This document shows, one piece after another, positions 43,730-52,918 of a stretch of DNA of 64,000 nt; within the stretch, counting starts at the first letter, position 1, and the number at the start of each line of letters is the position of its first letter. The stretch comes from Neolewinella aquimaris (GTDB lineage Bacteria; Bacteroidota; Bacteroidia; Chitinophagales; Saprospiraceae), in the NCBI RefSeq assembly GCF_014197245.1, contig NZ_JACIFF010000007.1:283916-347915 (forward strand), read 5' to 3'. Made by a program: the position numbers and the translations under genes. Below the pieces are notes generated by a model. It searched no databases, was not told the DNA's origin, and saw only the letters and a list, made by a program, of their open reading frames with translations.

Positions 43730-46726
43730 ATGATTCTGTTCCGTTTTTGCCTTCTTGCTGTCCTACTGTATCCCACTAACACCGCCTACTCGCAAAACAT
43801 TTACAACGGAGACCTCTCCCGACTAAATTCCGAGGAACGGCACTGGGTAGATTCCGTCTACGCGGCCATGTCGGAAGACGAGCGCCTGGGGCAGCTGTTC
43901 ATGATTCGCGCCCACAGCGATTTGGGTGCCGACCACGTGGCGAGTGTGGAAAAGCAGATCAGGGAGTACCACGTCGGCGGAGTGTGTTTCTTCCAGGGTA
44001 CGCCCGAAAAGCAACTGGAGCTCACGAATCGCTACCAGGGCTTAAGCAAGCTTCCCATGATGGTGAGCATGGACGCCGAGTGGGGACTGGGTATGCGCCT
44101 GCCCGACCAGACCATCAGCTATCCCAAGCAGCTCGCCCTGGGGGCAATACGCAATAATCAGCTCATCTACGATATGGGTGCCGAGATCGCCCGGCAGATG
44201 CACCGACTGGGAGTGAACGTAAGTTTCAGCCCCGTACTGGACGTAAATAACAACCCTAATAATCCGGTAATCGCTACCCGCTCCTTCGGGGAAGACCGGT
44301 ACAATGTGACCGCCAAGGGCTACATGTACATGAAGGGCCTGCAGGACAATGGTATCCTGGCCAGCGCCAAGCACTTTCCCGGCCACGGGGATACGGATGT
44401 AGACAGTCACTACGATCTACCGGTGATCAACCACAGCCGCGCCCGCTTAGATAGCATCGAACTGTACCCCTTCCGCGCCCTCATTCGCTATGGCATCGGT
44501 AGTATGATGGCCGCACACCTACAGATCCCGGCCCTGGATCCGCGCCCCAACCGCCCTTCCTCCCTGAGTAAGCCCATCGTAACCGACCTACTTCGTAAGG
44601 AATTAGGCTTCACGGGACTGATCTTTACGGACGGCCTGGAAATGAAGGGAGTCACCAAGCATTACGGAGAGGGCGAAGTAGAGGCTGAAGCCATTGCCGC
44701 CGGTTCCGACATCCTGTTGCTGCCGGAGGATATTTCCGCTTCCTTCACGGCCATCAAACGGTACCTGGAAGAAGGTAAGATCAGCCCGGAAGGACTGGAG
44801 GAGAAGGTCCGCCGGATCCTGCTGTCGAAGTATCGCCTCGGGCTGACCCGCCCGACCTTCCCCGCCGCCAAGAATTTACGCTCGGAGTTGAATACGGCCA
44901 GGGCCATTACGCTTAAGCAGGAGCTTTTTGAGGCAGCAATGACGCTCGTCCGGGACACCGAAGGGCTGGTGCCCATCCAGACGCCGGAAAAAGGAAAGAT
45001 CGTATCCCTGCGAATCGGAGCGGCTAAGCCAACGGCCTTCACCACCCGCCTCGACGATTACGGTCAGATAACCCACCTGACCACCGCCAGTGACCCCAGT
45101 GCAGCGGAAAGAAAACAGATTCTGGATCGCGTCCGCGACAACGACATTGTGATCGTGAGCCTCTACAGCGACGGCAGCCGGTTCATCGAGAAGGTCAAGA
45201 TATCGTCCCAATTGATCGAATTACTGAGCGCCATCGACCAGAAGGGGCGCCTCGTCCTTACGGTATTTGGCAACCCCTATAGCCTATCGGCCCTCGACGA
45301 GTATGGCACCATCCTGGAGGCATACACCCGTGATGAGGTGGCCCAGGATGCAGCGGCTCAGGCCCTGTTCGGCGCCAATCGGATCACCGGCCGCCTGCCC
45401 GTCACCGCAAGTGCCAAGGCCCCGTATAATGCCGGTCTCGAGACCACCGCCAATTACCGGATGGGATACAGCACCCCGGAAAGCGTGGACATCGACGGTG
45501 AAAAGTTGGCGGCGCGGGTAGATGCGCTGGCCCGGGAAGCCATCAGTCAGCGGGCAACGCCCGGCATGGTCGTGCTGGTTGCCCGTCACGGAAAGATCGT
45601 CTTTGAAAAGGCCTACGGTCACCAAACCTACAGCAAGGAGCGGCCCGTGGTGACCAATGATGTGTACGACCTTGCCTCGGTCACCAAGGTGGCCGCTACG
45701 ACACTGTGCGTAATGAAGTTGGTCGACGAGGGCCGGATCGATCTGGATAAACCCCTGAGTCACTACTTGCCGGAGCTCGTGGGTACAAACAAGGAGTCCC
45801 TCACCATCCGACCGATTCTGGCACACCGTGCCGGTCTCCACAGTTGGATCCCCTTTTACCGCTATACACTCGGTCCCGGCAGGAATGCCCAGCCCAGCTC
45901 GCAGTTTTACCGGACCGCCCAGACGGGCAACTTTGTCATACCGGTAACGGACAAGCTGTACATGAATAAATCGTACGTCGACTCAATTTGGCAGCAGATC
46001 TACGACAGCCCCCTCCCGAACGTGGGCCGTTACCGGTACAGCGATCTCGGTTTTTACCTCATGGCCAAATTGGTGGACCGGGTAAGCGGACTTACGGTCG
46101 ATGAGTTCGCGGCCCGCAACTTCTACCGACCGATGGGCCTGGAATCACTGACCTTCAACCCGCTACGCTCCATCTCGCGGGATCGCATTCCCCCGACGGA
46201 GGTAGACAATTACTTCAGAATGTGTCCGATTCAGGGATACGTACACGACATGGGAGCCGGTATGATGGGAGGTGTGAGTGGTCATGCCGGACTGTTCGGT
46301 TCGGCCCACGACGTTGCCGCACTGTTTCAAATGCTTCTACAGGAAGGAACCTACGGGGGCCGGCGCTACCTAAGCGCGGAAACCATTCACCTCTTTACGA
46401 ATCGCTTTCCCGGCGACCTGCGCCGCGGACTGGGTTTCGACATGAAGCAACTCGATACGGATCGCAGTTTAAACGTCTCGGTCAAGGTGTCTTCGCGTAC
46501 GTTCGGTCACCTTGGCTTCACCGGTACCGCCGTGTGGGCTGATCCGGTGGAAGATCTGGTGTACGTTTTCCTGTCTAATCGGACCTACCCGAACATGGAA
46601 AACAACAAGCTCAGTAAGCTCGATACGCGCAACAGCGTGCAGACGGCGGCCTATGAGGCCATTATTCGTGATACGAAAAAGAGCAGCAGCTCGGCGACTA
46701 CCGCAGGAATCGGCAAGAAGCCCTAG
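43730..46726 (+). CDS. GH3 N-acetylglucosaminidase fused to a beta-lactamase-type serine hydrolase
   Basis: The 998-residue secreted protein starts with a signal peptide (MILFRFCLLAVLLYPTNTAYSQ). The GH3 part (about residues 30-390) contains the NagZ-type signature KHFPGHGDTD (214-223), whose Asp/His pair assists catalysis, and a candidate nucleophile Asp301 in FTDGLEMKG; a GH3 C-terminal domain follows. Residues about 600-990 form a class C beta-lactamase/PBP4-like domain with SVTK (Ser650, Lys653), a YSDLG-type Tyr motif and HLGFTGT near the end as the third box. Both activities could act on peptidoglycan: removal of GlcNAc and handling of the stem peptide. This fusion is known in Bacteroidota. 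Confidence 0.92.
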   Translation: MILFRFCLLAVLLYPTNTAYSQNIYNGDLSRLNSEERHWVDSVYAAMSEDERLGQLFMIRAHSDLGADHVASVEKQIREYHVGGVCFFQGTPEKQLELTNRYQGLSKLPMMVSMDAEWGLGMRLPDQTISYPKQLALGAIRNNQLIYDMGAEIARQMHRLGVNVSFSPVLDVNNNPNNPVIATRSFGEDRYNVTAKGYMYMKGLQDNGILASAKHFPGHGDTDVDSHYDLPVINHSRARLDSIELYPFRALIRYGIGSMMAAHLQIPALDPRPNRPSSLSKPIVTDLLRKELGFTGLIFTDGLEMKGVTKHYGEGEVEAEAIAAGSDILLLPEDISASFTAIKRYLEEGKISPEGLEEKVRRILLSKYRLGLTRPTFPAAKNLRSELNTARAITLKQELFEAAMTLVRDTEGLVPIQTPEKGKIVSLRIGAAKPTAFTTRLDDYGQITHLTTASDPSAAERKQILDRVRDNDIVIVSLYSDGSRFIEKVKISSQLIELLSAIDQKGRLVLTVFGNPYSLSALDEYGTILEAYTRDEVAQDAAAQALFGANRITGRLPVTASAKAPYNAGLETTANYRMGYSTPESVDIDGEKLAARVDALAREAISQRATPGMVVLVARHGKIVFEKAYGHQTYSKERPVVTNDVYDLASVTKVAATTLCVMKLVDEGRIDLDKPLSHYLPELVGTNKESLTIRPILAHRAGLHSWIPFYRYTLGPGRNAQPSSQFYRTAQTGNFVIPVTDKLYMNKSYVDSIWQQIYDSPLPNVGRYRYSDLGFYLMAKLVDRVSGLTVDEFAARNFYRPMGLESLTFNPLRSISRDRIPPTEVDNYFRMCPIQGYVHDMGAGMMGGVSGHAGLFGSAHDVAALFQMLLQEGTYGGRRYLSAETIHLFTNRFPGDLRRGLGFDMKQLDTDRSLNVSVKVSSRTFGHLGFTGTAVWADPVEDLVYVFLSNRTYPNMENNKLSKLDTRNSVQTAAYEAIIRDTKKSSSSATTAGIGKKP

Positions 46727-48201
46727 CGCCCCGCCCCGCCGCTGATGGCCTTGATGAGGTAGCCTGCGGGCAGCTGATCGTTCAGTTCCATCCCGTTCAG
46801 TACGGCAAATTCATTAAGACGGGTCTGGGGAATTCCTGCATCGAGTAGCGCCTGCTGTAAGGTTGTCGCACGGCTCACCGTTACGATCTTGATGCGTTCC
46901 GGCTTACGGTTCAGTTTGCTCTGATCGCGAAGTTCTGCAAAGCTGCGAATGCTTCCCTCCATGTCCCGTGCGTACTTATTGAAATTCTGGGCGGTCGACA
47001 AGCCAGCCATCATATACACATTTCCTCCGAAGGAAATAAAGCTGGTGATGGTGCGCAGCTTTTGGGTCTGTCCGCTCTGTTGGTCCTGTTGCACGATGTC
47101 TCCGACGATGGTGGTGGCCGGCAATCCATTAATGGCTTGGTCGCTGGTATTCGTGACCTGCACCTTGTTTTTTTCTACGAACTGCTGGGCCGCGGCACGG
47201 GTATCGGTACCCTCGGCCAGTCGCATTTGCATCAGGGCGTTCTGATCGGAACTGACCATCTGTACCATAGTGGGAGAATTGATCAGTTGCCAGTTGTTGG
47301 GGATGCCGAAGGTGAAGCGAAGAGCGGGATGGTAAAAGGCGCCGCTTTCGACGTACCCCTGGTTCGGGTCTTCGCCGTACAGCAGGCCATCGATCCGACG
47401 CAGGTAGCCGTCGCGGTCTACTTCGTATTCGGTGCGGGGGTTGGCGGCCTGGGCTTCCGCAGTAAGCTTGAGCACCTCGGCTTCCCGGTTGAGGGGGTCG
47501 GGGTGGGTACTCAGGAAGCTGGGGGCCCGGTTTTCCGAACCGCCGCTGAGCTTGTCGAGGGTATTGAAGAAGCCGGCCATTTCGTGGGAATCGTAACCGA
47601 TGGCGGTCGAATATTTTACGCCCAGTTGGTCGGATTGGCTCTCGGCATCGCGGCCGAATTTCAGGAACAGCAACTGCATGCCCTGCATCAGGCTTTGTCC
47701 CTGGCTGGCGAGCTCGGGTGAAAGGATCATACCACCGATGAGCCCGATCTGGGCGAGCTGTTGCTTGCTCTGCTGGGCAACGGTGTGCCGAGCGGTGACG
47801 TGGCCGATCTCGTGACCGAGTACGCCCGCAAACTGAGCTTCGTTGTTAAAATGGGCCATGATGCCCCGGGTGAAGTAGACGAATCCGCCGGGCACGGCGA
47901 AGGCGTTGACCACGTCGGAATCCACCAACCGGAAGGTCCAGGGTAAGTTTGGGCGTTCGGAGATCGCGGCCATCGCGTTCCCTTTTTCGGTGAGGAACGC
48001 CTGCAATTTTGCGTCGTCGTAGAGGCCGAATTCGGCGACGACCTGTGGGTCGTACTGTTGGCCCATGGCAATTTCCTGCTCCTCCGAGATAAAGGAGATC
48101 TGCTTTTTACCGGTCACCGGGTTGGTGGCACAGCCTGCTAGTACCAAGGCTAGTGCCAGCAAGAGGGGAAAGAAGAAACTTCTGGATTGGGAGAGGGACA
48201 T
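46723..48201 (-). CDS. M48-family metalloprotease lipoprotein
   Basis: The 492-residue protein has a lipoprotein signal (PLLLALALVLAGC). The zinc motif HEIGHVTARH starts at His130, and the downstream Glu ligand is likely in GRDAESQSDQLG. The C-terminal half (PALRFTFGIPNNWQLINSP onward) is a separate domain, and the last 60 residues (TVSRATTLQQALLDAGIP) resemble a LysM-like or similar wall-binding module. Family members such as BepA/LoiP act in outer-membrane protein quality control. Its 3' end overlaps the convergent GH3 gene by 4 bp. Confidence 0.92.
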   Translation of the reverse strand: MSLSQSRSFFFPLLLALALVLAGCATNPVTGKKQISFISEEQEIAMGQQYDPQVVAEFGLYDDAKLQAFLTEKGNAMAAISERPNLPWTFRLVDSDVVNAFAVPGGFVYFTRGIMAHFNNEAQFAGVLGHEIGHVTARHTVAQQSKQQLAQIGLIGGMILSPELASQGQSLMQGMQLLFLKFGRDAESQSDQLGVKYSTAIGYDSHEMAGFFNTLDKLSGGSENRAPSFLSTHPDPLNREAEVLKLTAEAQAANPRTEYEVDRDGYLRRIDGLLYGEDPNQGYVESGAFYHPALRFTFGIPNNWQLINSPTMVQMVSSDQNALMQMRLAEGTDTRAAAQQFVEKNKVQVTNTSDQAINGLPATTIVGDIVQQDQQSGQTQKLRTITSFISFGGNVYMMAGLSTAQNFNKYARDMEGSIRSFAELRDQSKLNRKPERIKIVTVSRATTLQQALLDAGIPQTRLNEFAVLNGMELNDQLPAGYLIKAISGGAGR

Positions 48202-48292
48202 GTGTTGTTGCTGGATGAGTTACCCTGCTAGAAGTCGACAGTTGCCCAATAAGTTTGCTCCTTAAGCTTTGCTTAGCACCTGCGCGCCCGCC

Positions 48293-49357
48293 CTAAGACT
48301 TAAGTAACGCCCCCGTCCCCGGCCGGTCCGGATAAATAGCGAATCCGGTTTCCGGGTCAAACGTCACGCCCCGCGCGGGATCCTCGGCGAGCAACATGGC
48401 ACCGTCTAGATCAGCGTAATCGAGCTCCGGCAGCAACTGGGCGATGGCACTGATGCCCACGCTACTTTCGGTCATACAGCCGGCCATCACGCTCAGCCCC
48501 AACGAGCGGGCCCGGGTGATCATGCGCCGCGCCGGAAGCAGGCCGCCACACTTGACGACCTTAATGTTGATGCCGGAGAACAGCTCGGCGCACCTATCCA
48601 CGTCCTCCTCCGTCTGACAGCTTTCGTCGGCCAGCACCGGAAGTTGGGAGTGCAGGTGCACCTCTGCTTGCCCCGCCAGATCCCCCGGCTTCAGCGGCTG
48701 CTCGATAAACACGACCCCCAGCTCCGCCAGCGGCCCCGAAAATTCAATGGTTTGCCGCGCGGTCCAGCCGGTATTTGCGTCCACGTAAAAAGGAGCATCC
48801 GTATGCTCCCGCAGCGCCCGAATGATGGCCACGTCATCGTCTCCCCGTCCCAGCTTGATCTTGTACACCGGCCAGGGAAACGCCTTCAACTTCCGCACCA
48901 TCTCCTCCACCGACGCCAGTCCGATGGTATAGCAGGTCGGCGTATTCCTCCCCCGATCCTGCTCCCACAGCAACCCCAACCGCTTCCCCACCGACTTCGC
49001 CCACAAATCATGCAGCGCCACATCGATCGCGCACCGCAAAAAAGGACTCAACCCATCCGGCAAGTTGTCGAGGATGCCCTTCAATCCCTCACTCCCTCTC
49101 CCCTTCAATCCCTCTCTCCCTCTCTCCTTCAATCCCTGAATAGAAAAAGGCGCAAACGCAGGAGCAATCCCCTCCAACACAGCCGTGCAGGTTTGGCTAT
49201 CCAATCCGTAATAGCGGGTCATCGGAGCTTCTCCCAGGCCGCTGAGGTCGCCGTCGCGGAGTTCGACGATGAGGGTGGGTTGCTCGGTGCGGCTTTCGTG
49301 GGCGATGCGGAAGGGGTCGCGGAGGGGGAGGGAGAAGGGGTGGACGGTGAGGGTCAA
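48293..49357 (-). CDS. L-Ala-D/L-Glu-type dipeptide epimerase (enolase superfamily)
   Basis: This enolase-superfamily enzyme epimerises dipeptides, as in recycling of the murein dipeptide L-Ala-D-Glu. The 354-residue protein has KxK (YKIKLGRGDD), then VDANTGWT, FIEQPL, LADESCQ and the second-lysine region INIKVVKCGGL. Two things are odd. First, the start codon is TTG, and the family N-terminus (LTVHPFSLPLRDPFRI) begins right at a repeat border, so an ATG may have been lost. Second, residues about 74-94 are a low-complexity insertion (GLKERGREGLKGRGSEGLKG) encoded by tandem ccctcactccctctcccctt-like DNA (49076-49138), within a loop that should tolerate it. Confidence 0.9.
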   Translation of the reverse strand: MTLTVHPFSLPLRDPFRIAHESRTEQPTLIVELRDGDLSGLGEAPMTRYYGLDSQTCTAVLEGIAPAFAPFSIQGLKERGREGLKGRGSEGLKGILDNLPDGLSPFLRCAIDVALHDLWAKSVGKRLGLLWEQDRGRNTPTCYTIGLASVEEMVRKLKAFPWPVYKIKLGRGDDDVAIIRALREHTDAPFYVDANTGWTARQTIEFSGPLAELGVVFIEQPLKPGDLAGQAEVHLHSQLPVLADESCQTEEDVDRCAELFSGINIKVVKCGGLLPARRMITRARSLGLSVMAGCMTESSVGISAIAQLLPELDYADLDGAMLLAEDPARGVTFDPETGFAIYPDRPGTGALLKS

Positions 49358-49360
49358 TAG

Positions 49361-49637
49361 AATTTACAATTTACAATATTCAATATATAATTTTGCTGCC
49401 GCACGTGGCTGATTTCCCAGATCACAAAGTCGTCGGCCGACCGAGGCACGAGGCTCGTCCGCCGACTAAACCGGAAAGCCTGAGAAACCATTGTTGATCT
49501 CCCATATCACGACTCCGCTGACGAGTTGAGGCTCGGCTGACGACTTTCGGGGAAAGTACAGCCTTCTCTGGTGGCAAGGCGCAGGAGCAATTTAAGCCCG
49601 GCTCACTCGGCGGACGAGCTGAGGCTCGTCCGCCAAC
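49361..49637 (-). repeat. Inverted copy of the 2-kb-cluster repeat family
   Basis: Read leftward, this region repeats the units of the cluster at 2102-2966: the core gtcggcggacgagcctcgtg then cctcggtcggccgacga (49429-49467), a shorter and diverged version at about 49510-49546, and a compact hairpin cggcggacgagctgaggctc then gtccgcc at 49608-49634. Leftmost, the rc of aatttacaatttacaatatt and attttgctgccgc corresponds to the cagcggcagccaaattgtaa part. The left end meets the epimerase start codon; the right end lies inside the 3' part of the pseudo-receiver gene. Confidence 0.75.
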
Positions 49638-50038
49638 TGGAGAGAGATTCCCTCGGCGACCATCCGTTCGACGGTGAGTTTCATGGCGCGCTGCAGGTCT
49701 TCCCTCCGGAACGGCTTGGGAATGAAGGCGTAGGGCCGGGCCGCAACGATCGATTCCCAGCAGCGTTGGTCGGAACTGCCGCTCAGCATGACGAGCGGAA
49801 TCCTCATTTGCTGGGTGATGAGCGCGGAGAGTCGTTCTCCCCCCGCCCGGCTTCCCACCTTGCCACCCAAAATTACGATATCCGGGCGGTGCCTAGTCAG
49901 GTATTCGAGGGCTTCCTCCGGTTGCGTACCGATACCGATCACCTCATATCTCCACCGGGTGAGTTGAAGCGCTATATCCGCCGCGACGATCAGTTGACTT
50001 TCAATGATCAATACTCTGGGTAGTCCGGTAATCTGCAT
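49592..50038 (-). CDS. Degenerate receiver-domain protein (decayed duplicate of the LytTR regulator)
   Basis: The 148-residue protein aligns along residues 1 to about 125 with the receiver domain of the regulator encoded at 50243-50998 (compare MQITGLPRVLIIESQLIVAA with MKMTGTPKILMVEDDMIIAA, and ARPYAFIPKPF with ARPYAFIAKPF). However, the acidic pair is ES instead of DD, and the phospho-acceptor Asp in LMDIVL is Gly (VILGGKV), so it cannot be phosphorylated in the normal way. The LytTR DNA-binding domain is absent, and the last residues (ADEPQLVRRVSRA) are encoded by the hairpin repeat. It may still act as a dominant or decoy receiver, but decay is more likely. Confidence 0.8.
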   Translation of the reverse strand: MQITGLPRVLIIESQLIVAADIALQLTRWRYEVIGIGTQPEEALEYLTRHRPDIVILGGKVGSRAGGERLSALITQQMRIPLVMLSGSSDQRCWESIVAARPYAFIPKPFRREDLQRAMKLTVERMVAEGISLQLADEPQLVRRVSRA

Positions 50039-50242
50039 GGGGGTGGGTTCAGGCGGAAAGAATGGGGGCAGGTCCGGTATATCTGGAATTTCAGCCCACG
50101 ACTAAAGTAGGGGAATTACCGAAGCGATCAGCCGGTACCTTTCCAACGGCGGGATTTACCTTCCCGGCGGTCCCACCAGTTTGGTGGTGTATTGCCCGTT
50201 CCCAAATCCGTGATCGGAACTAGCTTAAAGCGAACGGCCGTT

Positions 50243-50998
50243 CTAAATCATCCTTAGGCGTTTGGCCACTTCATCCCGCGAGCGCCGCGCGATGGGTATG
50301 CGGCTGTCCTGTATGGTCACGTACTCGTGGTATTCGCTGATGGATTCAATTTTTCGCAGATTGACCACGAAGGACCGATGGACACGAACGAACTGCTCGG
50401 CCGGCAGCTGCGCCGTGAAATTGCTTAGCGGAACGGACAAGAAGTGGGTATGCTTCTCGGTATACACCTTGCAGTAGTTTCGGTCGGCTTCCACGTACAG
50501 TATCTCCGATAGAAGCACCTTGACCAATTGATCCTTCAACCGGATGAAGAGCCGGTCGTCCATATTGGACACATGATCGGTAGCTTCGGCGGGGTCGGGG
50601 CGTGCCATCCCTTCTACGGCGATGCGCTGCAGGGCCACCTTCAGCGTCCGCTCGAGATCCGATTTCTGGAAAGGCTTTGCGATGAAGGCATAGGGGCGGG
50701 CGGAGATGGCTTGCTGGAAGGTTGCATCGTCGGAATTGGAGGTGAGGAAAATCACCGGTACCTGGTATTTTTCCAGCACGATCCGCGCGGCCTCGATGCC
50801 GTTCATTTTACCCGTCAGCACGATATCCATCAGGATAATATCCGGACGGTTTTCCGCAAGGTAGGCCAGGGCATCTTCCGCCCGGGTATTGATCCCGACC
50901 ACTTCGTAGCCCAGTTTGGTCAGCTGCAGGGAGATATCCGCGGCGATGATCATATCGTCTTCGACCATTAAAATCTTCGGCGTTCCGGTCATCTTCAT
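50243..50998 (-). CDS. LytTR-family response regulator
   Basis: The 251-residue protein has an intact receiver domain: acidic pair in VEDDMIIAADISLQL, phospho-acceptor Asp in PDIILMDIVL, Thr in PVIFLTSNSD and Lys in FIAKPF. It is followed by a LytTR DNA-binding domain (about residues 150-250; LSEILYVEADRNYCKVYT, LPAEQFVRVHRSFVVNL, PIARRSRDEVAKRL). The family activates genes from promoters with paired 9-bp sites. The histidine kinase starts upstream with a 12-bp gap between the two genes, so the two are almost certainly partners in one operon. Confidence 0.94.
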   Translation of the reverse strand: MKMTGTPKILMVEDDMIIAADISLQLTKLGYEVVGINTRAEDALAYLAENRPDIILMDIVLTGKMNGIEAARIVLEKYQVPVIFLTSNSDDATFQQAISARPYAFIAKPFQKSDLERTLKVALQRIAVEGMARPDPAEATDHVSNMDDRLFIRLKDQLVKVLLSEILYVEADRNYCKVYTEKHTHFLSVPLSNFTAQLPAEQFVRVHRSFVVNLRKIESISEYHEYVTIQDSRIPIARRSRDEVAKRLRMI

Positions 50999-51010
50999 GT
51001 TGCTATGCGG

Positions 51011-52918
51011 TTAAGCCGCCGATTTTACCTGCAGCGGGAAACGGATTACCGTGGAAGTCCCCCCGACGGTTTCTCTTTCCAGTTTACCCCCGAGTTGGGT
51101 GGTGAGCAGGCGGACCAGCAAGGTACCAAAACCTCCCCCCTGCTTGCTGGGGTAGTCCGAAGGGGCAAAAGTGCCGTTATCGGCGACGTTTAGGGTGAGC
51201 AAACCATCCGTTTCCTGCCCCAGGGTGATCACTATTTCTCCCTTCTGGTTGCGTGCAAAAGCATGCTTGATGGAGTTGGTCACCAGCTCGTTCGTGATCA
51301 GGCCCACCGGGACGGCGGTATCTATGTCCAATTCCACGTCGTTCATCTCCACCCGCAGGGAAATATCCTTCGCCCGTTCTCCGAAGCTGGCAATGATCGC
51401 CTTCCCGATGGTTTCGAAATAATCCCGCATTTCAACGGCGGCGAGGCTTTCGCCCTGGTATAGTTTCTGGTGCAGCAGGGCCATCGACAACACACGGTTT
51501 TTGCTTTCCTGCACCGCATCGAGCGCCTGCTTATCGGAGATACTTTCGGATTGCAGGCTGAGCAAACTGGATACCGTCTGCAGATTGTTCTTTACCCGGT
51601 GGTGAATTTCCTTCAGCAGGAGTTCGTTCTCCGCATTCTTCGCCCGTAGCGCGGTGGAGGTCCGCTTATTGCGTTGGAGCGTGTAGAACAGGGATCCCAG
51701 AAATAGCAGCAATAAACTGATCAGGCCGATGCCGAGGAGCTGTATCCGGTCCTTTTGCGCAATCAGGGTGGCCTGCTCTTCAATTGCCTGGTCCTTTTTG
51801 CCCGATTCGTACTTGACGAGGGCCTCCGACTGCAGATTGGTCACCTTGTTCTGCATCATAGTGTCGAATACGCCGTAGGCCCGGCCCTGGCTGAGGTACG
51901 CTTGATGATAATTCCCGACCTGGAAGTAGCAGTCCGCCACTTCGTTATAGATCTTTTCCATCTTCAGTTGACTCCCCTGCCCCATCTCTACGTATCCCTC
52001 GATCGCTGCTTCGTAGTGGGGAATGGCCTCCGCGTAGTTTTCCATCAAGTAATGGGCCCGCCCGATCCCCGAGCGGTAGGTTTTAGCGGCCGGCCGGGCG
52101 GCTCCGATCTTCGCTTCCACGATGGCGTACGAATTCACGTTATCCTCCAGGGACTGCGCGTAGTTCTCGAGCATGGCGTGGGCATCGCCCCGGTAGCCGT
52201 AGGCGCGGGCCAGATTGAAGTCGTCATCCAGGCCGTGGAGGTCGATGGTTTCAATACACTTATCTCCGGCGTGGATCGCCTTTTGCCACTGTTCCGCTTC
52301 GGTGTAGGCCAGTAGAAGGACCAGCCAGGTCTCGGAAACGTTCTGGTAGTCCTGTGCTTCCCCGGAGATGTCCAGGGCCTGCAATCCGTACTTGATGGAC
52401 AATTCCGGTTCCCCCTGCGCCAGGAAGATGCTCGACAACTGTTCGTAAGCATTACCCAGGCCCTGCCGATTTTCCAAGTCCTCATAAATTTTAATCGCGT
52501 CGAAAACTAGCGCTTCGGCGCGTTCCTGCTGGTTGGCGTCTACGTATTCGAAAGCCAGCTGACCACTGGTGGCCGCTAAACGCTCCTGGTCGTCGACTTG
52601 CTTGAAGAGGCGAATGGCTATTTCCCCGTGGTGGTAGATGGAATCGATCGTAAACGGCACGTGGTAGGCATGCCAACGCATCAGCACCCGGTGAGCTTCC
52701 GCCGTAAGTTGCGCATCTCCGGTTCGGTAAGCGCGGTCCAGGGTGAGCAACGCCTTTTCGTGAAAACCTTTCGGATTTTCGACGTGATTTTCCTCCAGCC
52801 ATACCAGGGCTTCCCCAACCGGCAAGGTCGCGAAGGAACCGACCGCGGCAGTAGCGATGAGCTCCGACTGGGCGCGAGCATACGGGGTGGCTAACCAGAA
52901 AACGCACGCGAGCAGCAT
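51011..52918 (-). CDS. TPR-containing sensor histidine kinase (HisKA_2 type)
   Basis: The start at 52918 gives a signal peptide (MLLACVFWLATPYARAQ); the longer frame to 53131 reads through an improbable leader. From there the protein has 635 residues. The sensory part (about 30-380) consists of TPR-like helix pairs (NYAEAIPHYEAAIEGYVE, LGNAYEQLSSIFLAQGE), then one membrane span (LLGIGLISLLLLFLGSLF). The transmitter is of the HisKA_2/HWE-related kind: phospho-His in LLLKEIHHRVKNNLQTVSSL, N box TNELVTNSIKHAF and G boxes VADNG and GGGFGTLLVRLL. It should phosphorylate the LytTR regulator encoded next. The signal sensed is unknown. Confidence 0.92.
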   Translation of the reverse strand: MLLACVFWLATPYARAQSELIATAAVGSFATLPVGEALVWLEENHVENPKGFHEKALLTLDRAYRTGDAQLTAEAHRVLMRWHAYHVPFTIDSIYHHGEIAIRLFKQVDDQERLAATSGQLAFEYVDANQQERAEALVFDAIKIYEDLENRQGLGNAYEQLSSIFLAQGEPELSIKYGLQALDISGEAQDYQNVSETWLVLLLAYTEAEQWQKAIHAGDKCIETIDLHGLDDDFNLARAYGYRGDAHAMLENYAQSLEDNVNSYAIVEAKIGAARPAAKTYRSGIGRAHYLMENYAEAIPHYEAAIEGYVEMGQGSQLKMEKIYNEVADCYFQVGNYHQAYLSQGRAYGVFDTMMQNKVTNLQSEALVKYESGKKDQAIEEQATLIAQKDRIQLLGIGLISLLLLFLGSLFYTLQRNKRTSTALRAKNAENELLLKEIHHRVKNNLQTVSSLLSLQSESISDKQALDAVQESKNRVLSMALLHQKLYQGESLAAVEMRDYFETIGKAIIASFGERAKDISLRVEMNDVELDIDTAVPVGLITNELVTNSIKHAFARNQKGEIVITLGQETDGLLTLNVADNGTFAPSDYPSKQGGGFGTLLVRLLTTQLGGKLERETVGGTSTVIRFPLQVKSAA

